The translations under genes were made by a program, and so were the position numbers. A stretch of 64,000 nucleotides of DNA from Henricia sp. BOLD:AAB3569. Its lineage: Eukaryota; Echinodermata; Asteroidea; Spinulosida; Echinasteridae. Of this stretch, positions 12,535 through 22,255 are shown in pieces. Position 1 is the first letter of the stretch, and each line of letters begins with the position of its first letter. The notes under the pieces are model-generated. The model worked only from the letters and a program-made list of their open reading frames with translations, was not told where the DNA came from and searched no databases. The DNA lies in assembly GCA_037783545.1 (NCBI GenBank), contig JBBELK010000924.1, forward strand, positions 124,001-188,000, in the 5' to 3' direction.

Positions 12535-12805
12535 GTCGTTGCCAGTCCAGGTCATTTATCCACTAAGCGTTCGCCGTTATTGCCAAATTTCCTCATTCGT
12601 AGTCGTTGCCAGTCCAGGTCATTTATCCACTAAGCGTTCGCCGTTATTGCCAAATTTCCTCATTCGTAGTCGTTGCCAGTCCAGGTCATTTATCCACCAA
12701 TTGTTCGCCGTTATTGCCAAATTTCCTCATTCGTTGTCGTTGCCAGTCCAGGTCATTTATCCACCAAATTTCCTCATTCGTTGTCGTTGCCAATCCAGGT
12801 CATTA
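12535..12805 (+). repeat. 67-bp minisatellite, about four copies
   Basis: Units begin with GTCGTTGCCAGTCCAGGTC at 12535, 12602, 12669 and 12736, each 67 bp after the last. The first two are identical. The third differs at a few bases (CACCAATTG for CACTAAGCG). The fourth has lost 20 bp between two CCAA motifs and is 47 bp long, followed by a partial fifth at 12783 (GTTGCCAATCCAGG). Because 67 is not a multiple of 3, each unit is read in a different frame, and all three forward frames happen to lack stops. Confidence 0.95.
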
Positions 12806-13148
12806 TCCGGCGAGTATTCTCCATCACAATCATCACCAATCTTGGTCGATCGTGTCCGAGTATCAGGTCATATCCTTCGAGAAGCACCACAGGTACATCC
12901 TCATAAAACCACAATCGTCACCAGTCCAGGTCTGGAAGAATCAAGACCGCAGACTCGGATCCAATCGTGTTCCAAAATTGCATCGGCGTTCCCCGTGACG
13001 TACGTACTGGTCACTCCATCATTGAGCAACGTTCCAGGACATCACGGGATTCCGCGAAAAACTCCTCCAAACTACCTATGTGCAAGGATAGTCCTTTGGA
13101 AAGCGGTCATCACAGGCCAGCGAGGAAAGAACCCGTACGCCAACCCGA
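12806..13148. other. Unique-sequence part of the island; no gene recognised
   Basis: About 340 bp of non-repetitive sequence between the minisatellite and the returning satellite. Forward frames are open but overlap one another and none shows a domain I recognise. On the minus strand, 12777-12917 is a 47-codon stop-to-stop frame that includes EGYDLILGHD at 12849-12878. This loosely resembles the (Y/F)D(V/L)ILGxD end of Ty3/Gypsy-type retropepsins. The match is short, the frame is broken upstream, and it may be chance. Confidence 0.4.
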
Positions 13149-13201
13149 CCGCCCCAAACTGCGGTGCGTTAACGACCGAGCCAAACTGCGGTGCGTTAAC
13201 G
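13148..13201 (+). repeat. 27-bp tandem duplication at the island's right junction
   Basis: The segment ACCGNNCCAAACTGCGGTGC plus seven further bases occurs twice in a row, at 13148-13174 and 13175-13201. The first copy has CC and the second AG at the two variable positions; AG is the satellite consensus. The normal array has one copy, so one extra copy of satellite sequence was made at the insertion junction, probably by slippage or repair synthesis. It is not matched at the left junction, so it is not a standard target-site duplication. Confidence 0.9.
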
Positions 13202-13369
13202 ACAGTCCGAATGACTGAGCATGCGCACAACTCAGGAGTACCCCAAAGAGGTGTGTACAGACAGCCACGGTTTGCGTGAGAGCAGTCAGGAAGCCTCAAC
13301 CCATTTTTTTCTAAACTTTGAAATTTCTCTGCCATTTCCCGGCGAAAGTCTGTCAATTTTTTATGACAA

Positions 13370-15438
13370 GTGCGCAATATAGAGAGTTTAGGGCATGCAA
13401 AATTTAAAGTTCGTCGGAACATTTTTCGACCTCCAAATTTGCCGACGTTTGGACCACACTTTGACCAAATTGCCGAGCCAAACTGCGGTGCGTTAACGAC
13501 AGTCCGAATGACTGAGCATGCGCACAACTCAGGAGTACCCCAAAGAGGTGTGTACAGACAGCCACGGTTTGCGTGAGAGCAGTCAGGAAGCCTCAACCCA
13601 GTTTTTTCTAAACTTTGAAATTTCTCTGCCATTTCCCGGCGAAAGTCTGTCAATTTTGTATGACAAGTGCGCAATATAGAGAGTTTAGGGCATGCAACAT
13701 TTGAAGTTCGTCGGAACATTTTTCGACCTTCAAATTTGCCGACGTTTGGACCACACTTTGACCAAATTGCCGAGCCAAACTGCGGTGCGTTAACGACAGT
13801 CCGAATGACTGAGCATGCGCACAACTCAGGAGTACCCCAAAGAGGTGTGTACAGACAGCCACGGTTTGCGTGAGAGCAGTCAGGAAGCCTCAACCCATTT
13901 TTTTCTAAACTTTGAAATTTCTCTGCCATTTCCCGGCGAAAGTCTGTCAATTTTTTATGACAAGTGCGCAATATAGAGAGTTTAGGGCATGCAAAATTTG
14001 AAGTTCGTCGGAACATTTTTCGACCTCCAAATTTGCCGACGTTTGGACCACACTTTGACCAAATTGCCGAGCCAAACTGCGGTGCGTTAACGACAGTCCG
14101 AATGACTGAGCATACGCACAACTCAGGAGTACCCCAAAGAGGTGTGTACAGACAGCCACGGTTTGCGTGAGAGCAGTCAGGAAGCCTCAACCCAGTTTTT
14201 TCTAAACTTTGAAATTTCTCTGCCATTTCCCGGCGAAAGTCTGTCAATTTTTTATGACAAGTGCGCAATATAGAGAGTTTAGGGCATGCAAAAATTGAAG
14301 TTCGTCGGAACATTTTTCGACCTCCAAATTTGCCGACGTTTGGACCACACTTTGACCAAATTGCCGAGCCAAACTGCGGTGCGTTAACGACAGTCCGAAT
14401 GACTGAGCATGCGCACAACTCAGGAGTACCCCAAAGAGGTGTGTACAGACAGCCACGGTTTGCGTGAGAGCAGTCAGGAAGCCTCAACCCATTTTTTTCT
14501 AAACTTTAAATAATTTCTCTGCCATTTCCTGGCGAAAGTCTGTCAATTTTTTATGACAAGTGCGCAATATAGAGAGTTTAGGGCATGCAAAATTTAAAGT
14601 TCGTCGGAACATTTTTCGACCTCCAAATTTGCCGACGTTTGGACCACACTTTGACCAAATTGCCGAGCCAAACTGCGGTGCGTTAACGACAGTCCGAATG
14701 ACTGAGCATGCGCACAACTCAGGAGTACCCCAAAGAGGTGTGTACAGACAGCCACGGTTTGCGTGAGAGCAGTCAGGAAGCATCAACCCAGTTTTTTCTA
14801 AACTTTGAAATTTCTCTGCCATTTCCCGGCGAAAGTCTGTCAATTTTTTATGACAAGTGCGCAATATAGAGAGTTTAGGGCATGCAACATTTGAAGTTCG
14901 TCGGAACATTTTTCGACCTCCAAATTTGCCGACGTTTGGACCACACTTTGACCAAATTGCCGAGCCAAACTGCGGTGCGTTAACGACAGTCCGAATGACT
15001 GAGCATGCGCACAACTCAGGAGTACCCCAAAGAGGTGTGTACAGACAGCCACGGTTTGCGTGAGAGCAGTCAGGAAGCCTCAACCCAGTTTTTTCTAAAC
15101 TTTGAAATTTCTCTGCCATTTCCCGGCGAAAGTCTGTCAATTTTGTATGACAAGTGCGCAATATAGAGAGTTTAGGGCATGCAAAATTTGAAGTTCGTCG
15201 GAACATTTTTCGACCTCCAAATTTGCCGACGTTTGGACCACACTTTGACCAAATTGCCGAGCGTTAACGACAGTCCGAATGACTGAGCATGCGCACAACT
15301 CAGGAGTACCCCAAAGAGGTGTGTACAGACAGCCACGGTTTGCGTGAGAGCAGTCAGGAAGCCTCAACCCAGTTTTTTCTAAACTTTGATATTTCTCTGC
15401 CATTTCCAGGCGAAAGTCTGTCAATTTTTTTATGACAA
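13370..15438 (+). repeat. Recurring A-monomer pair TTTAAAG then CAACATT (two occurrences)
   Basis: Monomers starting near 13370 and 14560 carry AAATTTAAAG, and each is followed by a GCAACATTTG monomer (13667, 14857). The two occurrences are 1190 bp apart. TTTTGTATGACAAG in place of TTTTTTATGACAAG occurs near 13655 and 15142. The same ordered pair heads the tetramers at 1937, 5801 and 6991, so it persists across the island. CTAAACTTTAAATAATTTC near 14500 is a small insertion shared in part with 20437. Confidence 0.75.
15154..15438 (+). repeat. A monomer with 13-bp internal deletion
   Basis: Near 15260 the sequence reads GCCGAGCGTTAACG, so 13 bp that normally lie between GCCGAG and CGTTAACG are missing, including CCAAACTGCGG. 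The monomer is 285 bp to the next equivalent position, as expected for a 298-bp monomer minus 13. The lost bases fall in the same segment that is duplicated at 13148-13201. Confidence 0.88.
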
Positions 15439-16015
15439 GTGCGCAATATAGAGAGTTTAGGGCATGCAAAATTTGAAGTTCGTCGGAACATTTTTCGACC
15501 TCCAAATTTGCCGACGTTTGGACCACACTTTGACCAAATTGCCGAGCCAAACTGCGGTGCGTTAACGACAGTCCGAATGACTGAGCATGCGCACAACTCA
15601 GGAGTACCCCAAAGAGGTGTGTACAGACAGCCACGGTTTGCGTGAGAGCAGTCAGGAAGCCTCAACCCATTTTTTTCTAAACTTTGAAATTTCTCTGCCA
15701 TTTCCCGGCGAAAGTCTGTCAATTTTTTATGACAAGTGCGCAATATAGAGAGTTTAGGGCATGCAAAATTTGAAGTTCGTCGGAACATTTTTCGACCTCC
15801 AAATTTGCCGACGTTTGGACCACACTTTGACCAAATTGCCGAGCCAAACTGCGGTGCGTTAACGACAGTCCGAATGACTGAGCATGCGCACAACTCAGGA
15901 GTACCCCAAAGAGGTGTGTACAGACAGCCACGGTTTGCGTGAGAGCAGTCAGGAAGCCTCAACCCAGTTTTTTCTAAACTTTGAAATTTCTCTGCCATTT
16001 CCCGGCGAAAGTCTG

Positions 16016-16312
16016 TCAATTTTTTATGACAAGTGCGCAATATAGAGAGTTTAGGGCATGCAAAATTTGAAGTTCGTCGGAACATTTTTCGACCTCCAAA
16101 TTAGCCGACGTTTGGACCACACTTTGACCAAATTGCCGAGCCAAACTGCGGTGCGTTAACGACAGTCCGAATGACTGAGCATGCGCACAACTCATGAGTA
16201 CCCCAAAGAGGTGTGTACAGACAGCCACGGTTTGCGTGAGAGCAGTCAGGAAGCCTCAACCCAGTTTTTTCTAAACTTTGAAATTTCTCTGCCATTTCCC
16301 GGCGAAAGTCTG
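16016..16312 (+). repeat. Marker A monomer, twin of 18987
   Basis: Carries two private substitutions, TTAGCCGACG (16101) for TTTGCCGACG and CTCATGAG (16191) for CTCAGGAG. Only the monomer at 18987-19283 shares both, exactly 2971 bp downstream (ten 297-bp periods plus one base). The immediate neighbours of the two copies differ, so the shared block may be only about one monomer long, as in gene conversion, or the rest of a ten-monomer duplication has since been altered. Confidence 0.8.
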
Positions 16313-18986
16313 TCAATTTTTTATGACAAGTGCGCAATATAGAGAGTTTAGGGCATGCAAAATTTGAAGTTCGTCGGAACATTTTTCGACCTCCAAATTT
16401 GCCGACGTTTGGACCACACTTTGACCAAATTGCCGAGCCAAACTGCGGTGCGTTAACGACAGTCCGAATGACTGAGCATGCGCACAACTCAGGAGTACCC
16501 CAAAGAGGTGTGTACAGACAGCCACGGTTTGCGTGAGAGCAGTCAGGAAGCCTCAACCCAGTTTTTTCTAAACTTTGAAATTTCTCTGCCATTTCCCGGA
16601 GAAAGTCTGTCAATTTTTTATGACAAGTGCGCAATATAGAGAGTTTAGGGCATGCAAAATTTGAAGTTCGTCGGAACATTTTTCGACCTCCAAATTTGCC
16701 GACGTTTGGACCACACTTTGACCAAATTGCCGAGCCAAACTGCGGTGCGTTAACGACAGTCCGAATGACTGAGCATGCGCACAACTCAGGAGTACCCCAA
16801 AGAGGTGTGTACAGACAGCCACGGTTTGCGTGAGAGCAGTCAGGAAGCCTCAACCCAGTTTTTTCTAAACTTTGAAATTTCTCTGCCATTTCCCGGCGAA
16901 AGTCTGTCAATTTTTTATGACAAGTGCGCAATATAGAGAGTTTAGGGCATGCAAAATTTGAAGTTCGTCGGAACATTTTTCGACCTCCAAATTTGCCGAC
17001 GTTTGGACCACACTTTGACCAAATTGCCGAGCCAAACTGCGGTGCGTTAACGACAGTCCGAATGACTGAGCATGCGCACAACTCAGGAGTACCCCAAAGA
17101 GGTGTGTACAGACAGCCACGGTTTGCGTGAGAGCAGTCAGGAAGCCTCAACCCAGTTTTTTCTAAACTTTGAAATTTCTCTGCCATTTCCTGGCGAAAGT
17201 CTGTCAATTTTTTATGACAAGTGCGCAATATAGAGAGTTTAGGGCATGCAAAATTTGAAGTTCGTCGGAACATTTTTCGACCTCCAAATTTGCCGACGTT
17301 TGGACCACACTTTGACCAAATTGCCGAGCCAAACTGCGGTGCGTTAACGACAGTCCGAATGACTGAGCATGCGCACAACTCAGGAGTACCCCAAAGAGGT
17401 GTGTACAGACAGCCACGGTTTGCGTGAGAGCAGTCAGGAAGCCTCAACCCATTTTTTTCTAAACTTTGAAATTTCTCTGCCATTTCCCGGCGAAAGTCTG
17501 TCAATTTTTTATGACAAGTGCGCAATATAGAGAGTTTAGGGCATGCAAAATTTGAAGTTCGTCGGAACATTTTTCGACCTCCAAATTTGCCGACGTTTGG
17601 ACCACACTTTGACCAAATTGCCGAGCCAAACTGCGATGCGTTAACGACAGTCCGAATGACTGAGCATGCGCACAACTCAGGAGTACCCCAAAGAGGTGTG
17701 TACAGACAGCCACGGTTTGCGTGAGAGCAGTCAGGAAGCCTCAACCCAGTTTTTTTCTAAACTTTGAAATTTCTCTGCCATTTCCCGGCGAAAGTCTGTC
17801 AATTTTTTATGACAAGTGCGCAATATAGAGAGTTTAGGGCATGCAAAATTTGAAGTTCGTCGGAACATTTTTCGACCTCCAAATTTGCCGACGTTTGGAC
17901 CACACTTTGACCAAATTGCCGAGCCAAACTGCGGTGCGTTAACGACAGTCCGAATGACTGAGCATGCGCACAACTCAGGAGTACCCCAAAGAGGTGTGTA
18001 CAGACAGCCACGGTTTGCGTGAGAGCAGTCAGGAAGCCTCAACCCAGTTTTTTCTAAACTCTGAAATTTCTCTGCCATTTCCCGGCGAAAGTATGTCAAT
18101 TTTTTATGACAAGTGCGCAATATAGAGAGTTTAGGGCATGCAAAATTTGAAGTTCGTCGGAACATTTTTCGACCTCCAAATTTGCCGACGTTTGGACCAC
18201 ACTTTGACCAAATTGCCGAGCCAAACTGCGGTGCGTTAACGACAGTCCGAATGACTGAGCATGCGCACAACTCAGGAGTACCCCAAAGAGGTGTGTACAG
18301 ACAGCCACGGTTTGCGTGAGAGCAGTCAGGAAGCCTCAACCCAGTTTTTTCTAAACTTTGAAATTTCTCTGCCATTTCCCGGCGAAAGTCTGTCAATTTT
18401 TTATGACAAGTGCGCAATATAGAGAGTTTAGGGCATGCAAAATTTGAAGTTCGTCGGAACATTTTTCGACCTCCAAATTTGCCGACGTTTGGACCACACT
18501 TTGACCAAATTGCCGAGCCAAACTGCGGTGCGTTAACGACAGTCCGAATGACTGAGCATGCGCACAACTCAGGAGTACCCCAAAGAGGTGTGTACAGACA
18601 GCCACGGTTTGCGTGAGAGCAGTCAGGAAGCCTCAACCCAGTTTTTTCTAAACTTTGAAATTTCTCTGCCATTTCCCGGCGAAAGTCTGTCAATTTTTTA
18701 TGACAAGTGCGCAATATAGAGAGTTTAGGGCATGCAAAATTTGAAGTTCGTCGGAACATTTTTCGACCTCCAAATTTGCCGACGTTTGGACCACACTTTG
18801 ACCAAATTGCCGAGCCAAACTGCGGTGCGTTAACGACAGTCCGAATGACTGAGCATGCGCACAACTCAGGAGTACCCCAAAGAGGTGTGTACAGACAGCC
18901 ACGGTTTGCGTGAGAGCAGTCAGGAAGCCTCAACCCAGTTTTTTCTAAACTTTGAAATTTCTCTGCCATTTCCCGGCGAAAGTCTG

Positions 18987-19283
18987 TCAATTTTTTATGA
19001 CAAGTGCGCAATATAGAGAGTTTAGGGCATGCAAAATTTGAAGTTCGTCGGAACATTTTTCGACCTCCAAATTAGCCGACGTTTGGACCACACTTTGACC
19101 AAATTGCCGAGCCAAACTGCGGTGCGTTAACGACAGTCCGAATGACTGAGCATGCGCACAACTCATGAGTACCCCAAAGAGGTGTGTACAGACAGCCACG
19201 GTTTGCGTGAGAGCAGTCAGGAAGCCTCAACCCAGTTTTTTTCTAAACTTTGAAATTTCTCTGCCATTTCCCGGCGAAAGTCT
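18987..19283 (+). repeat. Marker A monomer, twin of 16016
   Basis: Has TTAGCCGAC at 19072 and CTCATGAG at 19162, both 2971 bp after their counterparts. The following monomer begins with an extra T in CCCAGTTTTTTTCTAAAC (about 19235), a variant otherwise seen near 17748 and not after 16016. Confidence 0.8.
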
Positions 19284-20429
19284 GTCAATTTTTTATGACA
19301 AGTGCGCAATATAGAGAGTTTAGGGCATGCAAAATTTGAAGTTCGTCGGAACATTTTTCGACCTCCAAATTTGCCGACGTTTGGACCACACTTTGACCAA
19401 ATTGCCGAGCCAAACTGCGGTGCGTTAACGACAGTCCGAATGACTGAGCATGCGCACAACTCAGGAGTACCCCAAAGAGGTGTGTACAGACAGCCACGGT
19501 TTGCGTGAGAGCAGTCAGGAAGCCTCAACCCAGTTTTTTCTAAACTTTGAAATTTCTCTGCCATTTCCCGGCGAAAGTCTGTCAATTTTTTATGACAAGT
19601 GCGCAATATAGAGAGTTTAGGGCATGCAAAATTTGAAGTTCGTCGGAACATTTTTCGACCTCCAAATTTGCCGACGTTTGGACCACACTTTGACCAAATT
19701 GCCGAGCCAAACTGCGGTGCGTTAACGACAGTCCGAATGACTGAGCATGCGCACAACTCAGGAGTACCCCAAAGAGGTGTGTACAGACAGCCACGGTTTG
19801 CGTGAGAGCAGTCAGGAAGCCTCAACCCAGTTTTTTCTAAACTTTGAAATTTCTCTGCCATTTCCCGGCGAAAGTCTGTCAATTTTTTATGACAAGTGCG
19901 CAATATAGAGAGTTTAGGGCATGCAAAATTTGAAGTTCGTCGGAACATTTTTCGACCTCCAAATTTGCCGACGTTTGGACCACACTTTGACCAAATTGCC
20001 GAGCCAAACTGCGGTGCGTTAACGACAGTCCGAATGACTGAGCATGCGCACAACTCAGGAGTACCCCAAAGAGGTGTGTACAGACAGCCACGGTTTGCGT
20101 GAGAGCAGTCAGGAAGCCTCAACCCAGTTTTTTCTAAACTTTGAAATTTCTCTGCCATTTCCCGGCGAAAGTCTGTCAATTTTTTATGACAAGTGCGCAA
20201 TATAGAGAGTTTAGGGCATGCAAAATTTGAAGTTCGTCGGAACATTTTTCGACCTCCAAATTTGCCGACGTTTGGACCACACTTTGACCAAATTGCCGAG
20301 CCAAACTGCGGTGCGTTAACGACAGTCCGAATGACTGAGCATGCGCACAACTCAGGAGTACCCCAAAGAGGTGTGTACAGACAGCCACGGTTTGCGTGAG
20401 AGCAGTCAGGAAGCCTCAACCCATTTTTT

Positions 20430-21381
20430 TCTAAACTTGAAATAATTTCTCTGCCATTTCCCGGCGAAAGTCTGTCAATTTTTTATGACAAGTGCGCAAT
20501 ATAGAGAGTTTAGGGCATGCAAATTTAAAGTTCGTCGGAACATTTTTCGACCTCCAAATTTGCCGACGTTTGGACCACACTTTGACCAAATTGCCGAGCC
20601 AAGCTGCGGTGCGTTAACGACAGTCCGAATGACTGAGCATGCGCACAACTCAGGAGTACCCCAAAGAGGTGTGTACAGACAGCCACGGTTTGCGTGAGAG
20701 CAGTCAGGAAGCCTCAACCCAGTTTTTTCTAAACTTTGAAATTTCTCTGCCATTTCCCGGCGAAAGTCTGTCAATTTTTTATGACAAGTGCGCAATATAG
20801 AGAGTTTAGGGCATGCAACATTTGAAGTTCGTCGGAACATTTTTCGACCTCCAAATTTGCCGACGTTTGGACCACACTTTGACCAAATTGCCGAGCCAAA
20901 CTGCGGTGCGTTAACGACAGTCCGAATGACTGAGCATGCGCACAACTCAGGAGTACCCCAAAGAGGTGTGTACAGACAGCCACGGTTTGCGTGAGAGCAG
21001 TCAGGAAGCCTCAACCCAGTTTTTTCTAAACTTTGAAATTTCTCTGCTATTTCCCGGCGAAAGTCTGTCAATTTTGTATGACAAGTGCGCAATATAGAGA
21101 GTTTAGGGCATGCAAAATTTGAAGTTCGTCGGAACATTTTTCGACCTCCAAATTTGCCGACGTTTGGACCACACTTTGACCAAATTGCCGAGCCAAACTG
21201 CGGTGCGTTAACGACAGTCCGAATGACTGAGCATGCGCACAACTCAGGAGTACCCCAAAGAGGTGTGTACAGACAGCCACGGTTTGCGTGAGAGCAGTCA
21301 GGAAGCCTCAACCCAGTTTTTTCTAAACTTTGAAATTTCTCTGCCATTTCCCGGCGAAAGTCTGTCAATTTTTTATGACAA
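20430..21381 (+). repeat. A-monomer pair TTTAAAG/CAACATT near the A-B boundary
   Basis: Here GCAAATTTAAAG (one A shorter than usual) is followed by a GCAACATTTG monomer near 20815 and a TTTTGTATGACAAG monomer near 21073. This is the same three-step order as 14560-15153. CTAAACTTGAAATAATTTC near 20433 matches the unusual ATAATTTC insertion near 14509. The two loci therefore share an ancestor about 5.9 kb apart in the array. Confidence 0.75.
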
Positions 21382-22255
21382 GTGCGCAATATAGAGAGTT
21401 TAGGGCATGCAAAATTTGAAGTTCGTCGGAACATTTTTCGACCTCCAAATTTGCCGACGTTTGGACCACACTTTGACCAAATTGCCGAGCCAAACTGCGG
21501 TGCGTTAACGACAGTCCGAATGACTGAGCATGCGCACAACTCAGGAGTACCCCAAAGAGGTGTGTACAGACAGCCACGGTTTGCGTGAGAGCAGTCAGGA
21601 AGCCTCAACCCAGTTTTTTCTAAACTTTGAAATTTCTCTGCCATTTCCCGGCGAAAGTCTGTCAATTTTTTATGACAAGTGCGCAATATAGAGAGTTTAG
21701 GGCATGCAAAATTTGAAGTTCGTCGGAACATTTTTCGACCTCCAAATTTGCCGACGTTTGGACCACACTTTGACCAAATTGCCGAGCCAAACTGCGGTGC
21801 GTTAACGACAGTCCGAATGACTGAGCATGCGCACAACTCAGGAGTACCCCAAAGAGGTGTGTACAGACAGCCACGGTTTGCGTGAGAGCAGTCAGGAAGC
21901 CTTAACCCAGTTTTTTCTAAACTTTGAAATTTCTCTGCCATTTCCCGGCGAAAGTCTGTCAATTTTTTATGACAAGTGCGCAATATAGAGAGTTTAGGGC
22001 ATGCAAAATTTGAAGTTCGTCGGAACATTTTTCGACCTCCAAATTTGCCGACGTTTGGACCACACTTTGACCAAATTGCCGAGCCAAACTGCGGTGCGTT
22101 AACGACAGTCCGAATGACTGAGCATGCGCACAACTCAGGAGTACCCCAAAGAGGTGTGTACAGACAGCCACGGTTTGCGTGAGAGCAGTCAGGAAGCCTT
22201 AACCCAGTTTTTTCTAAACTTTGAAATTTCTCTGCCATTTCCCGGCGAAAGTCTG

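Larger units (their letters stand above)
12451..13148. other. Non-satellite island inserted inside an A monomer
   Basis: About 698 bp unrelated to either monomer family, apart from TTTTTCTAAA at its left edge, which matches the satellite T-tract segment. The left satellite flank stops at CCAAATTGCC (12450). The right flank resumes with CCGCCCCAAACTG (13149), then CCGAGCCAAACTG (13176). Joining the flanks restores the normal ATTGCC-GAGCC order of an uninterrupted monomer, so this looks like an insertion, not a replacement. Inside are a palindrome (12462-12485), a 67-bp minisatellite (12535-12805) and about 340 bp of unique sequence to 13148. There are no clear terminal inverted repeats, poly-A tail or long target-site duplication. 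A frame open from 12503 into the satellite at 13279 exists but is not convincing as a gene. It may be a mobile-element fragment or DNA captured during break repair; I do not recognise it. Confidence 0.85.
13149..22255 (+). repeat. Satellite family A array, right block
   Basis: About 30 monomers of the same family and orientation as the left block. The stretch near 16313-20400 is very uniform, with most monomers close to consensus, suggesting recent amplification. Two private changes at the end (CTTAACCC for CTCAACCC near 21901 and 22199) mark the last monomers before the change to family B. The switch to B lies between the A-type CTAAACTTTGAAATTTC (to about 22229) and the B-type TCATTTTTTTAGGAC (from about 22256). 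Confidence 0.96.

Noticed and set aside
12451-13180. Classical target-site duplication flanking the island
   Set aside because: Only CC/GCC could be shared between left and right; the 27-bp duplication is on the right side only.
12503-13279. 258-codon forward frame across the island
   Set aside because: It reads the 67-bp minisatellite in three different frames, runs into satellite sequence for its last part, has overlapping alternative frames and no recognisable domain.
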